Shown in pieces: positions 28,525 to 36,780 of a stretch of DNA of 64,000 bases (its first letter is position 1; the number at the start of each line of letters is the position of its first letter). This stretch comes from Pseudomonas lundensis (GTDB lineage: Bacteria; Pseudomonadota; Gammaproteobacteria; Pseudomonadales; Pseudomonadaceae): contig NZ_JYKY01000001.1 of the NCBI RefSeq assembly GCF_001042985.1, positions 248,001 through 312,000 on the forward strand, read 5' to 3'. Below the pieces are notes generated by a model that saw only the letters and a list, made by a program, of their open reading frames with translations, was not told where the DNA came from and made no database searches. A program made the position numbers and the translations under genes.

Positions 28525-28541
28525 CTAACCTGAGAGGTTAG
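28525..28541 (-). promoter_or_regulatory. Inverted repeat in the nhaA leader
   Basis: CTAACCT-GAG-AGGTTAG, 38 bases upstream of the nhaA start, in an otherwise AT-rich stretch (28545-28580) that could hold the promoter. It may be an operator or a small 5' UTR hairpin; I do not recognise the regulator. Confidence 0.4.
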
Positions 28542-28688
28542 TTGTTAAAACAAAAACTATATTCTTTTTTGTTATAAGCGGGCGCGCGAAATCACACCGC
28601 TCAAAAGCCTAGCAGTTGTGTATCAAAGTGAGTCGCGAATTAGCCGTAAAAGCCCGAGGAAAAGGGCTCAAACAGTTGAAGGAAAATG

Positions 28689-28769
28689 CTATCGCCAAGT
28701 GGCGATAGGGCCTGAGGCCCCTTGTTTTTGATGGCTCGCGCAGAACTGTTGTGCAGTCTGTGCGAGCCA
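28689..28769. terminator. Two hairpins between the FAD dehydrogenase gene and nhaA
   Basis: CTATCGCC-AAGT-GGCGATAG (28689-28708) and a 13-bp stem with one G-U pair, 28732-28744 against 28757-28769. The second lies just past the FAD gene stop (28778, minus) and is the likely terminator, though no U-tract follows on that strand. Confidence 0.55.
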
Positions 28770-28777
28770 TGCCTGGT

Positions 28778-30388
28778 TTAAGCGTCGATGCCCAGCAAAT
28801 CGCGGGCGACCGCTTCAGCGATGCGGATACCGTCCACCCCTGCCGACAGAATGCCGCCTGCATAACCGGCGCCTTCACCTGCCGGGTACAGGCCTTTGAC
28901 GTTGAGGCTTTGCATCGAGGCGTCGCGGGTCATGCGCAAGGGCGATGAGGTGCGAGTCTCGATCCCGGTCAGGATCGCGTCATGCATCGAGAAGCCTTTG
29001 ATTTGCTTCTCGAACGCTGGCAAGGCTTCGCGGATGGCTTCGATGGCGTAATCCGGCAAGGCCAGCGCCAGGTCACCCAGCGAAACGCCCGGCTTGTACG
29101 ACGGTTCGACGCTGCCCAGCGCGGTGGAGGGTTTGCCGGCAATAAAATCGCCAACCAGCTGTGCCGGTGCTTCGTACGTGCTGCCGCCCAGCACGTACGC
29201 GTGGGCTTCGAGGCGCTCCTGCAGCTCGATACCGGCCAATGGTCCGCCCGGGTAGTCTTCGGGGGTGATGCCGACGACGATGCCAGAGTTGGCATTGCGT
29301 TCGTTACGCGAGTACTGGCTCATGCCGTTGGTCACTACACGGCCGGGTTCGCTAGTGGCTGCCACGACCGTACCGCCAGGGCACATGCAGAAGCTGTAGA
29401 CCGAACGCCCGTTTTTGGCGTGGTGCACCAGTTTATAGTCGGCTGCGCCCAGCTTCGGGTGCCCGGCATATTTGCCCAGGCGTGCGCTGTCGATCAGCGA
29501 TTGCGGGTGTTCGATGCGGAAACCGACCGAGAACGGCTTGGCTTCCATGTACACACCGCGCCCGTGCAGCATACGGAAGGTGTCACGGGCACTGTGGCCC
29601 AGCGCCATGATGACGTGGCGTGCGTTCAATTGCTCGCCATCGGCCAGTATCACGCCGGTCAATTGGCCGTTGTCGATCAACACGTCGGTTACGCGCTGCT
29701 GGAAGCGAACTTCGCCGCCCAAGGCCTCGATCTGCTGACGCATGTTTTCCACGACGCCCGTCAGACGGAACGTCCCGATATGCGGCTTGCTGACGTAGAG
29801 AATTTCTTCAGGCGCACCGGCTTTCACGAACTCGTGCAGCACTTTACGGCCGTGGTGCTGCGGGTCTTTGATCTGGCTGTACAGTTTGCCATCAGAGAAC
29901 GTACCGGCACCGCCCTCACCAAACTGCACGTTGGATTCGGGGTTCAGCACGTTTTTACGCCACAGTCCCCATGTGTCTTTAGTGCGCTGACGCACTTCCG
30001 GGCCACGCTCAAGAATGATGGGCTTGAACCCCATCTGAGCCAGCAACAGGCCAGCAAAAATGCCGCACGGACCGAAGCCGACCACAATCGGGCGTTCGCT
30101 CAGATCCTGTGGGGCCTGACCGACTACCTTGTAGCTGACGTCCGGTGCAGGGTTGACGTTGCGGTCATCGGCAAATTTGAGCAGCAACGGCGCTTCATCA
30201 CGCACCGACAGGTCGATGGTGTAGATAAAGCACAGTTCGGAGGTTTTTTTGCGCGCGTCGTAGCTGCGCTTGAACAAGGTGAAATCGAGCAGGTCATCAT
30301 CGGCGATGCCCAGGCGCTGCACGATGGCAGGGCGCAGGTCTTCTTCGGGATGGTCGATTGGCAACTTGAGTTCGGTAATTCGTAACAT
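28778..30388 (-). CDS. FAD-dependent dehydrogenase (COG2509 type)
   Basis: 536-residue cytoplasmic flavoprotein. Residues 1-95 are an N-terminal domain (LRITELKLPIDHPEEDL); the dinucleotide-binding fold starts at PIVVGFGPCGIFAGLLLAQMG (about 100-120) with ERGPEVRQR after it; FGEGGAGTFSDGKLYSQ and the C-terminal GLYPAGEGAGYAGGILSAGVDG are signatures of this uncharacterised family. The substrate is unknown. It is transcribed alone on the minus strand. Confidence 0.9.
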   Translation of the reverse strand: MLRITELKLPIDHPEEDLRPAIVQRLGIADDDLLDFTLFKRSYDARKKTSELCFIYTIDLSVRDEAPLLLKFADDRNVNPAPDVSYKVVGQAPQDLSERPIVVGFGPCGIFAGLLLAQMGFKPIILERGPEVRQRTKDTWGLWRKNVLNPESNVQFGEGGAGTFSDGKLYSQIKDPQHHGRKVLHEFVKAGAPEEILYVSKPHIGTFRLTGVVENMRQQIEALGGEVRFQQRVTDVLIDNGQLTGVILADGEQLNARHVIMALGHSARDTFRMLHGRGVYMEAKPFSVGFRIEHPQSLIDSARLGKYAGHPKLGAADYKLVHHAKNGRSVYSFCMCPGGTVVAATSEPGRVVTNGMSQYSRNERNANSGIVVGITPEDYPGGPLAGIELQERLEAHAYVLGGSTYEAPAQLVGDFIAGKPSTALGSVEPSYKPGVSLGDLALALPDYAIEAIREALPAFEKQIKGFSMHDAILTGIETRTSSPLRMTRDASMQSLNVKGLYPAGEGAGYAGGILSAGVDGIRIAEAVARDLLGIDA

Positions 30389-30504
30389 GACGGTGGTCCA
30401 GTATTGGGGCCAGGTTTACCCCGGCAGCCATAGACCGGCGATTATAGGCTGCTTCGGGGTAAATCCGTCAGGCTTAAACGGCAATGTTCAGTAACAGTCG
30501 TCGA

Positions 30505-31176
30505 TTAGTCGTTGCGCGCGCCACCGAAATAGCCGCAACCGCGCTGCACCTGCCCGTTGACCCGCAGCTCGGCGCCTAAATGTTGCACGCTGCCATTAGT
30601 ACTGTCGGTGCAACGTTGCGGGGCCACCCACAGTTCAATGCGTTGGTGGTTGGCTTCGGTGGACAGGTAAAAGCGCCCGTCACCGACTTGCTCTTCCACA
30701 TACGGCAGCGCCAGGGGCGGTTGGCCTTCACGGGTCAACTCCAGGCCCTTACTGCCCGCACGGACGTCCCACGCCGGGCCGTTGCCGTTGGCATGCACGG
30801 TCAGTTGCTTGAAATTCGGGTCTTGGCAGGCCGTACTGCTGCGCTCAAGACGATAGAGCTGTTTGACGTTGACCTCGCCATTCGAACCGGCGGTTTTACT
30901 GGCGATAAATTGGCCGCGAATGTCCGCGAACAGGGCCTCGGGCTTGATGGGCATGTCGGCGGCATCTTGTACGAGCGTGGTGTTTTCGCTGTCACGCACC
31001 ACGTAACGCTGTTGTCCGACACAGGGCTGGAAGACCAGCTCACCGTCGGTCGAAACCAACTGGCCTTGCAGACGCGACAAACCCGCATGGCTGTCCACGG
31101 GTTTGCTGTTGAACAATTGGCAGCCCGCGAATACGGGGAGCAGGGCGACTAAAACTAAGGAACGGGCAGCACGCAT
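30505..31176 (-). CDS. Conserved lipoprotein (COG3650-like)
   Basis: 223-residue predicted lipoprotein: lipobox PVFAGC (C19), mature domain with repeated beta pattern LRGQLVSTDGELVFQPCVGQQ-like sequence near residues 36-60 and a C-terminal ELRVNGQVQRGCGYFG containing the cysteine pair typical of the family. The ATG at 31176 has AGGAG eight bases upstream. Function unknown; envelope location expected. Confidence 0.8.
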   Translation of the reverse strand: MRAARSLVLVALLPVFAGCQLFNSKPVDSHAGLSRLQGQLVSTDGELVFQPCVGQQRYVVRDSENTTLVQDAADMPIKPEALFADIRGQFIASKTAGSNGEVNVKQLYRLERSSTACQDPNFKQLTVHANGNGPAWDVRAGSKGLELTREGQPPLALPYVEEQVGDGRFYLSTEANHQRIELWVAPQRCTDSTNGSVQHLGAELRVNGQVQRGCGYFGGARND

Positions 31177-31235
31177 CTTCGGGTCTCCTGACAAGTGCCG
31201 CCACGTTACTCAGGCTCGCCTGCCATCACAAGTGT

Positions 31236-31430
31236 TTAGCCGACCTGATACGTCTGGCCGGTGTGCAAACCTTCAACACTTTTTGCGTAGGCCAGTGCCA
31301 CCTCCGCGGCCGGAACCGGTTTGAACCCGCGCAAGAAAGGAGCGTAATGATCCATGGCTTCTTCCAGTACGGTGGGGCTGACCGAGTTCACACGTTGATA
31401 GCGGCGGCTTTTGCGAAACCGCCTTGACAC
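31236..31430 (-). pseudogene. 3' remnant of a short-chain dehydrogenase/reductase gene
   Basis: Only the last 50 residues of an SDR are recognisable: RVNSVSPTVLEEAMDHYAPF, then GFKPVPAAEVALAYAKSVEG and a final TGQTYQVG. The post-NAD-binding RVNxVSPT block is normally at about residue 155-165 of a 200-residue protein, so the Rossmann domain, catalytic Ser and YxxxK are missing. Upstream of about 31412 (in its reading direction) homology stops at a small GGCGG/CCGCC hairpin and a run of nine G (31437-31445). It was probably truncated when the adjacent accessory island formed. Confidence 0.7.
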
Positions 31431-31588
31431 GGTACAGGGGGGGGGCTTTGCAGATCACCCCTTCTGAACAGGGATTTATTGGGTGGCACTGCTCTTGAAT
31501 ACACCACTTTTTATATTTCGGAGAAGTCCTACACGTCGCCTTAAGCCCTTGAATTAGCCTGTTCAGCTTATTTAAAGGAGTGGCGTGA

Positions 31589-32071
31589 ATGGCTAACCAA
31601 GGTTACATGACCATTATCGGCAAGGCGCAAGGCCTTATTTCGGCGGGGTGTTCAACTCAATAATCGATTGGCAATAAATGCCAGTCTGCACACGCCGATG
31701 AAATTATGGTGCTTTCTTACAATCACAATATGGCCAATTTTGGGAATATTGACAGGCCAACACATAAACCCATTCTGATTACAAAGAACGTTGATAAATC
31801 GTCGCCTTTACTCGCTCAAGCGCTCTCCAGTAGAGAGGAAATAAACGGCGTTATTCACTTTTATCGCATTTCTTCATTTGGATTGCAGGAAAAATTTTAC
31901 ACCGTTGAAATCAAAGGCGGTGTTGTTGTCGATCTCACACTCGATATGCCCCATGCCGTTTTACAAAATGACTTCGAGCCCCAAGAGCATCTTGCAATTC
32001 GATACCGCTACATTACTTGGACTCACCATTTGGCAGGGACCAGTGGGTACAGTTCATGGGGAGATGAGTAA
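31589..32071 (+). pseudogene. hcp: Type VI secretion Hcp protein gene, interrupted by an in-frame ochre codon
   Basis: Hcp forms the stacked hexameric tube of type VI secretion and carries effectors in its lumen. Starting at the ATG at 31589 (AAGGAG upstream) the sequence reads MANQGYMTIIGKAQGL and on to CSTQ, then TAA at 31661-31663, and continues in the same frame with SIGNKCQSAHADEIMVL through to TSGYSSWGDE at 32071, which is normal Hcp. One codon, usually an acidic residue, is replaced by the stop, so the frame is otherwise full length (160 codons). Initiation at the internal ATG 31706 would lose the first 39 residues and the first strands of the fold. No other type VI genes are near, so this is an orphan hcp cargo locus. 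Confidence 0.85.
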
Positions 32072-32782
32072 ATGAGCCCTTCAAAGGATGGCTGTTTTCC
32101 TGACAGTTGCGATTATTGGGTCGTCAGTCAGGCCGCGGCGAATTTGGCAAAACAAGCCTGCACACTTGGCGCTCGTCACATTCAAGATGGCACACTGCGT
32201 ATTCAATTCAATCGGGAGGTACGAGGTATTGTTAATGATGTTGCTTTGGGAAATAAGAGCCCTGAGGAGGGTCTGCAGGACATAAAAAATGAACAGAGCA
32301 GCCTCCTTAGTCAATCATTGGAAGTCGCTCAAAAAGGTGTTGCCGCAATCGCAGGTGCACTTCAGATCGCTGCGGGTGCCGGGATGTGCTATGCCTCAGC
32401 TGGTACGCTCTGTGTCTTTGCTGGAGGACCGTTGATGGCTCATGGGGCCAACAATGTGTATGAAAACGGGCGAAATTTATGGGAAGGACGCTCTGATACA
32501 CAGGGGCCACTTAGAAAGGGGTATCAGAAGCTGGCTAGCCTAATGGGGGGCAGCGCTTTCGAGGGTGATATAGCTTACGGGACTTTGGAGTTGGGACTTT
32601 CCGCCTACGGCGTCGGTCGGTTGGTATTAAAGCCTGATGCATGGCGCTTGTTCAGGTATGTGCGCACCGATTATGTGCGAGGGTATGAAAATGCGAGTAA
32701 AACGGCTTTGTCATTTGAAATGTTATCGAATGGCGTGACAATAGAATCTATGTACTCGGGTGCCAGAGATAATGATGAATAA
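32072..32782 (+). CDS. DUF4225-type putative type VI effector
   Basis: 236-residue protein whose ATG directly follows the hcp stop (TAAATG). Residues 1-85 are soluble and helical (QFNREVRGIVNDVALGNKSPEEGL), residues 88-124 are a glycine/alanine-rich hydrophobic hairpin (GVAAIAGALQIAAGAGMCY, GTLCVFAGGPLMAHG), and the C-terminal part has GANNVYENGRNLWEG and LKPDAWRLFRYVRTDYVRGYENASK, which I associate with DUF4225 proteins encoded behind orphan hcp genes. A membrane-acting toxin delivered in the Hcp lumen fits the hairpin and the membrane immunity candidate. Frame and motifs are intact. Confidence 0.72.
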   Translation: MSPSKDGCFPDSCDYWVVSQAAANLAKQACTLGARHIQDGTLRIQFNREVRGIVNDVALGNKSPEEGLQDIKNEQSSLLSQSLEVAQKGVAAIAGALQIAAGAGMCYASAGTLCVFAGGPLMAHGANNVYENGRNLWEGRSDTQGPLRKGYQKLASLMGGSAFEGDIAYGTLELGLSAYGVGRLVLKPDAWRLFRYVRTDYVRGYENASKTALSFEMLSNGVTIESMYSGARDNDE

Positions 32783-33068
32783 CGCGCTCCTGGTGTCGAT
32801 GCTCTATTTGTTTGCTTCGGTTGTTGTTTTTTTGGTTTTTTTTGCGACGTCCAGAGCGATATCGGGGCGAAGGTTTAAAGTGGCCCGGTTCTGGTTGTTT
32901 TTTGTACTGGCCATGTTTTGGGGGATGGTTCAATTAAATGTAGCGCGCCATGGTTATATTTATTTCTTTCCTTCTTCCAAGGTCATTATTGAAGGTGACT
33001 ATATCGTCCGATGGGTCGCATTTATAAGTGCTGTGCTTCAAGCCGTTTGCATCCCAAGTCGAGAATAA
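32772..33068 (+). CDS. Small membrane protein, likely immunity to the DUF4225 effector
   Basis: 98-residue protein with three predicted membrane segments (about 5-27, 41-58, 80-95) and a basic loop SRAISGRRFKVARF. It overlaps the effector stop by 11 bases in another frame. The position and topology are those of an inner-membrane immunity protein for a membrane-targeting effector; this is inference. I recognise no family. The ATG at 32772 or the next codon is preferred to an upstream GTG at 32760. Confidence 0.65.
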   Translation: MMNNALLVSMLYLFASVVVFLVFFATSRAISGRRFKVARFWLFFVLAMFWGMVQLNVARHGYIYFFPSSKVIIEGDYIVRWVAFISAVLQAVCIPSRE

Positions 33069-33117
33069 CCTCGGCGTTTTTTGTCTCAAAAATAGACGTG
33101 TACCTAAAGCGTTGTGC

Positions 33118-33327
33118 GTGAATGTCGACGTCTTGCTGACATCATGGGCTCTTGGTTATGCCCTGTGGACGGTGTTTGTCGCCGCCAACATTAATTCGGT
33201 GGCCGCTTGTAATTTATTCTCCCCCCCCTATGCCAGCATGCTCAATACCGACCGGTCTGATGCGCTTGTGCAGTGCGTTTGCGTCATGACCTCAAGCGCA
33301 CGCACTTATGGGGGGATTACCTCATGA
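33118..33327 (+). CDS. Doubtful small ORF or gene remnant
   Basis: An open frame of 69 residues from GTG 33118 encodes LLTSWALGYALWTVFVAANI, a possible membrane helix, then LNTDRSDALVQC. There is no clear ribosome site, and a C8 run (33223-33230 region) raises the chance of a frameshifted or decayed gene. No family recognised. The segment 33069-33358 otherwise shows nothing. Confidence 0.25.
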   Translation: MNVDVLLTSWALGYALWTVFVAANINSVAACNLFSPPYASMLNTDRSDALVQCVCVMTSSARTYGGITS

Positions 33328-33358
33328 GTTGGTTTCAACGCACTGCGTCGACCTGCGA

Positions 33359-33868
33359 TCAGCCTTGACGATAACGGCGCGCCAGCCAGTGGTCGATGGA
33401 AAGGGTGCCCGGTCCCCGCGCCATCAGGTACAGCAAAATCGTGGCCCACGTCCCGTGCGTGGCGTAGGCATCGGGGTAAACGAACAGTTGAATGGTCAGG
33501 GTCATGCCCAGCAGCGCCAACGCTGAAAAGCGGGTCGCCAGGCCCACCAAAATCAGCACGGGGAACAGGTGTTCGCAAACGGTCGCCGCGTAAGCGGCGA
33601 ACTCCGCAGGCAGCAGTGGCACCTTGTACTCGTGGCTGAACAAGTACAGGGCTGAGTCGGCCAGGTGCGGGGTGCCCCACTCGAACGTGCCGGACACGAA
33701 GTCCAGTGCAAAGCCCTCGACCTTGGTTTGCCCGGACTGCCAGAACACGGCGGCGATGGAGAAGCGCGCGATGAACGCTATCAGGGAGTGGGGAATGCGT
33801 TGCAGAGCCTGCGTTGTACTGGCCACAAAATGACCTAACGTGCAGGCATAACCTGTCAATGTGCTCAT
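33359..33868 (-). CDS. DoxX-family membrane protein of the bufferin operon
   Basis: 169-residue DoxX protein with four predicted membrane helices (IAFIARFSIAAVFWQSGQTKV, CEHLFPVLILVGLATRFSALALLGM and others). DoxX genes commonly close DUF2282-DUF692-DUF2063 operons and are expected to act in quinone or redox chemistry at the inner membrane. Its start overlaps the bufC stop by four bases. Confidence 0.9.
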   Translation of the reverse strand: MSTLTGYACTLGHFVASTTQALQRIPHSLIAFIARFSIAAVFWQSGQTKVEGFALDFVSGTFEWGTPHLADSALYLFSHEYKVPLLPAEFAAYAATVCEHLFPVLILVGLATRFSALALLGMTLTIQLFVYPDAYATHGTWATILLYLMARGPGTLSIDHWLARRYRQG

Positions 33869-34641
33869 GGCCTTACCTCGTGGACGGACTGCACGTCAGT
33901 GATTGCGCCTTTGCTGATGAGCAGCGCCAGGCACTGGCTCAAGTCAAACTCTGGGTCGGCTTGCAGGGCGTAGTCAGTAGCTTGCCCAAGAGGGCAGCGG
34001 GTTTTCAAAAGTCGAATAAACGCCACGCAGCCTGAGCTGACGGCGAACACTTCCACGTTCAGACCATGGCGCAGCACCAACGCGCTTTGCGGGTGACGCG
34101 GGTCCAGGCCCTGAAGTTGCCCGTCTTGTGTGTGGGCGATCCACAAGGCGGCCACGGCATACGCAGAGTGCAAGGTGGCGACGCTTGGGTGCAGGGTCAT
34201 GCGCAGGTGTTCAAGCGTCTCGGGTGTGGCCACTGCGCGCGCGAGTATGTGCGGGTTCAGGGGCAGGGCATCGGCGGCGTGATACGCCTGCACGCAGAGC
34301 CATTCCAGACGTGCGACATCTGCCAGGTACGGCAGGCTGTTGGCCGGAGCAAAGCCTTGAATGAAGTCCGGGAAGCCACGACCGTAGCGGCTCATGACCG
34401 GATGGTCTGGCGGGTTTTTCTGCACAAACACGTGGGCCATGCCATGGAAAAACGTTTCGCCCACCCATTGGGCGACCACCGGAAAACTGCTGCCCAACGC
34501 GTTGATCAAACCGCTCTGTACGTTGTTTCGGTACACGGAAAACCGGCTCGCCGCATCACTGCCCTCCGGGCAGATCACGCCCTGCGGGCAACTCGGCTGC
34601 GGATCGAACAGGGCGGCGCTGAAGGCTTGTTGCAGGGTCAT
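33865..34641 (-). CDS. bufC: Bufferin maturation partner BufC (DUF2063/HvfC family)
   Basis: 258-residue partner protein of MNIO enzymes that binds the peptide precursor and presents it to BufB. N-terminal DUF2063 signature FSVYRNNVQSGLINALGSSFPVV at about 34-56, then MARYGRGFPDFIQGF-like and YLADVARLEW blocks. It overlaps bufB (34638-34641) and doxX (33865-33868) by four bases each, indicating one translationally coupled operon. Confidence 0.9.
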   Translation of the reverse strand: MTLQQAFSAALFDPQPSCPQGVICPEGSDAASRFSVYRNNVQSGLINALGSSFPVVAQWVGETFFHGMAHVFVQKNPPDHPVMSRYGRGFPDFIQGFAPANSLPYLADVARLEWLCVQAYHAADALPLNPHILARAVATPETLEHLRMTLHPSVATLHSAYAVAALWIAHTQDGQLQGLDPRHPQSALVLRHGLNVEVFAVSSGCVAFIRLLKTRCPLGQATDYALQADPEFDLSQCLALLISKGAITDVQSVHEVRP

Positions 34642-35522
34642 AAGCGCACCTTTGAGGTCTGTAGACAGTGATCAGCGCGCTGCGCGTCGATGAGCAGCTC
34701 GCTCAAGGCGGGGACGTGATTGTCCCGTTCAATCAGCGTCGCCATGGGACCGATCCGCATGAGTACCTGCTGATAAAGGGCCCAGACGGCGTCATCCACG
34801 GCTGAACCATGGTTGTCGATCAGCAGGCGCTGACCCTGGCTGTCGGTATCTTCAGCAAAACCTGCCAGATGAAGTTCGCCGACGGCTTGTAATGGCAGGG
34901 CCTCGATGTAGGTCATGGGATCGCGGCGATGATTGATGCAGGACACGTACACATTGTTCACATCCAGCAACAGGCCACAGCCGGTGCGCTGGATCACGTG
35001 TTGAATAAACGCGGCCTCGTCGTAATCGGCCTGATCGAACTCGACGTAGGTCGCCGGATTTTCCAGCAGCATGGGCCGTCGCAGGGTGTTTTGTACCTGA
35101 TCGATATGCTCACAGACGCGCGTCAACGTCGCGTCGTCATAACGCAGAGGCAACAGGTCATTGAGAAACCACGGACCGTGTGTGGACCAGGCCAGATGTT
35201 CAGAGAATTGTTCAGGCTGATAGCGGTCGAGCAGGGTGCGCAAGCGCAACACATGTGCTTGATCCAGCGGTCCGTCGCTGCCAATGGACAGGCCAACACC
35301 GTGGATCGATAGCGGGTAGTGTTCTCGAATCAAGCTCAAGTAGTGGTGAAAAGGGCCTCCGTCGACCATGTAGTTTTCGGCATGGACTTCGAAGAACCCG
35401 ACATCGGGTCGGGTCTCCAGAACGTCCTGGAAGTGCTCGGCCTTGAGCCCCAGCCCCGCACGTGGCGAAAGCTGGGGCGCACGAGGCGCGATGAGCGAAG
35501 CAGTCGGGCTGTGCATCATCAT
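34638..35522 (-). CDS. bufB: MNIO peptide-modifying enzyme BufB (DUF692)
   Basis: 294-residue multinuclear non-heme iron-dependent oxidase with a TIM-barrel. Likely metal ligands lie in FFEVHAENYMV, LSIHGVGLSIG, EHLAW, LLENPATY, LLLDVNNVYVSC, GELHLAGF and DNHGS, all in the order seen in DUF692. In the Caulobacter bufferin system the enzyme turns core cysteines into thiooxazoles; the same chemistry is inferred here. Three ATG codons in a row begin the frame, so the exact start is uncertain by two residues. It begins 16 bases after bufA. Confidence 0.93.
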   Translation of the reverse strand: MMMHSPTASLIAPRAPQLSPRAGLGLKAEHFQDVLETRPDVGFFEVHAENYMVDGGPFHHYLSLIREHYPLSIHGVGLSIGSDGPLDQAHVLRLRTLLDRYQPEQFSEHLAWSTHGPWFLNDLLPLRYDDATLTRVCEHIDQVQNTLRRPMLLENPATYVEFDQADYDEAAFIQHVIQRTGCGLLLDVNNVYVSCINHRRDPMTYIEALPLQAVGELHLAGFAEDTDSQGQRLLIDNHGSAVDDAVWALYQQVLMRIGPMATLIERDNHVPALSELLIDAQRADHCLQTSKVRL

Positions 35523-35538
35523 GGCTCGATGACGATTG

Positions 35539-35847
35539 TCAGGATTTGGCGGTATAAGCAGTCAACTGACCGAAGCCGGTCGGTGATGTGCTGCTGACAG
35601 TGCTCTCGCATGTGCCTTTAGGGACGAGTTTCCAGGCGTTGGCCTGATGGTCGGTTTTGGCTGTGCCCGCGCAGGTGGTGCCAGCGCCAGCGGCGCAATC
35701 GTTCTTGCCAGCCATGGCAACACCGAAGCATTTTTCCATGTCGCCCGACGCGAATGCGGTGGAGGGCAGGGCGGCCATGCTCAAGGCTGAACCCAGGGCC
35801 AGCGCCAAGGCGGTGGCGGACACAGTGCGAGTGGTTAGGTTAGACAT
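35539..35847 (-). CDS. bufA: Bufferin precursor peptide BufA (DUF2282)
   Basis: 102-residue secreted RiPP precursor with a long signal peptide (cleavage about AFA-SG, residue 33) and four cysteines C40, C51, C59 and C80 in [20 protein letters not shown] and PKGTCE, the DUF2282 pattern. In characterised bufferins the two central cysteines are modified and the peptide sequesters copper in the periplasm. The last 20 residues after C80 are unusually Ser/Thr-rich and may be specific to this strain. First gene of the operon. Confidence 0.93.
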   Translation of the reverse strand: MSNLTTRTVSATALALALGSALSMAALPSTAFASGDMEKCFGVAMAGKNDCAAGAGTTCAGTAKTDHQANAWKLVPKGTCESTVSSTSPTGFGQLTAYTAKS

Positions 35848-35912
35848 GGTGATTCTCCGAGGTTGAGTTTTTAGTGTGGCCAGCGCGTTATGGCGACCGG
35901 CTTACCCCACTA

Positions 35913-35939
35913 GAGAGGCGACCTCGGGTTTTGTTACAG
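35913..35939 (-). promoter_or_regulatory. Candidate ECF-type promoter of the bufferin operon
   Basis: On the minus strand TGTAACA (35932-35938) is followed about 10-18 bases later by GTCGCCTCTCT, in the 230-base gap upstream of bufA. A GTAAC -35 element suits an extracytoplasmic-function sigma factor, which is known to drive such operons elsewhere. No sigma gene is in the window; this is a pattern match only. Confidence 0.35.
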
Positions 35940-36033
35940 ATGAGTCGAAAAAAATAAATGGCGTGGCTGGGGCGGGTGGAGTCGATGCTGAAACGCCGCG
36001 CTGCGCCTGTGCAACCGTGTTAAACCGCTGCGC

Positions 36034-36058
36034 AAAAAAAAACGGCCCCGAAGGGCCG
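36034..36058 (-). terminator. Rho-independent terminator of the branched-chain amino acid operon
   Basis: On the minus strand CGGCCC-TTCG-GGGCCG followed by nine T, 20 bases after the livF stop. Confidence 0.96.
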
Positions 36059-36078
36059 CTCTCGTGTCACAGGCAGGC

Positions 36079-36780
36079 TTAGCCGCCGAGGTAGGCGTCG
36101 CGCACTTTTGGATCGCAGAGCAACTGCTCGCCCGTGCCTTGCATGACCACCCGGCCGTTCTCCAGCACGTAGGCGCGGTCGGCAATTTTCAGGGCCTGGT
36201 TGGCGTTTTGTTCCACCAGAAACACCGTCACACCTTCTTTGCGCAGTTGTTCGATGATGTCGAAAATCTGCTGAATGATGATCGGTGCCAGCCCCAGTGA
36301 CGGCTCATCCAGCAACAACAGCTTGGGTTTGCTCATCAGCGCCCGGCCAATGGCAAGCATTTGCTGTTCGCCACCGGACATGGTGCCGCCACGTTGGGTG
36401 AAACGCTCTTTGAGCCGCGGGAAAAGGTGCAGCACCTTGTCCATTTGCTCCTGGTACTCGTGCTTGTCGGTAAAAAAACCGCCCATGGCGAGGTTTTCTT
36501 CGACGGTCAGCCGAGCAAAGACACGACGTCCTTCAGGGACCACGGCGATGCTCTTGCGCATGATCTGCGCCGAACTTAACCCCACCAGTTCTTCGTCCAA
36601 GTAACGAATACTGCCGCTGTGAGCCTGTGGCGAACCGCACAGGGTCATCATCAACGTGGATTTCCCCGCACCGTTGGCGCCGATCAGGGTCACGATTTCT
36701 CCCTGACGGACCTCGACGTTGACGCTGTGCAATGCCTGAATCTTGCCGTAGAAGGTTGAAACGTTTTCGAATTGCAGCAT
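36079..36780 (-). CDS. braG: Branched-chain amino acid ABC transporter ATPase (BraG/LivF)
   Basis: 233-residue ATPase of the high-affinity leucine/isoleucine/valine importer. Walker A GANGAGKST, signature TMSGGEQQMLAIGRALM, Walker B LLLLDEPSLGL and switch H region QNANQAL are all present. It lacks the extra C-terminal helix of LivG, as LivF should. Its ATG directly follows the livG stop (TAAATG). Confidence 0.97.
   Translation of the reverse strand: MLQFENVSTFYGKIQALHSVNVEVRQGEIVTLIGANGAGKSTLMMTLCGSPQAHSGSIRYLDEELVGLSSAQIMRKSIAVVPEGRRVFARLTVEENLAMGGFFTDKHEYQEQMDKVLHLFPRLKERFTQRGGTMSGGEQQMLAIGRALMSKPKLLLLDEPSLGLAPIIIQQIFDIIEQLRKEGVTVFLVEQNANQALKIADRAYVLENGRVVMQGTGEQLLCDPKVRDAYLGG

Noticed and set aside
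31661..31663. Programmed readthrough or recoding of the hcp ochre codon
   Set aside because: No recoding element is seen around it and Hcp needs its N-terminal strands in stoichiometric amounts; a mutation or sequence error is simpler.
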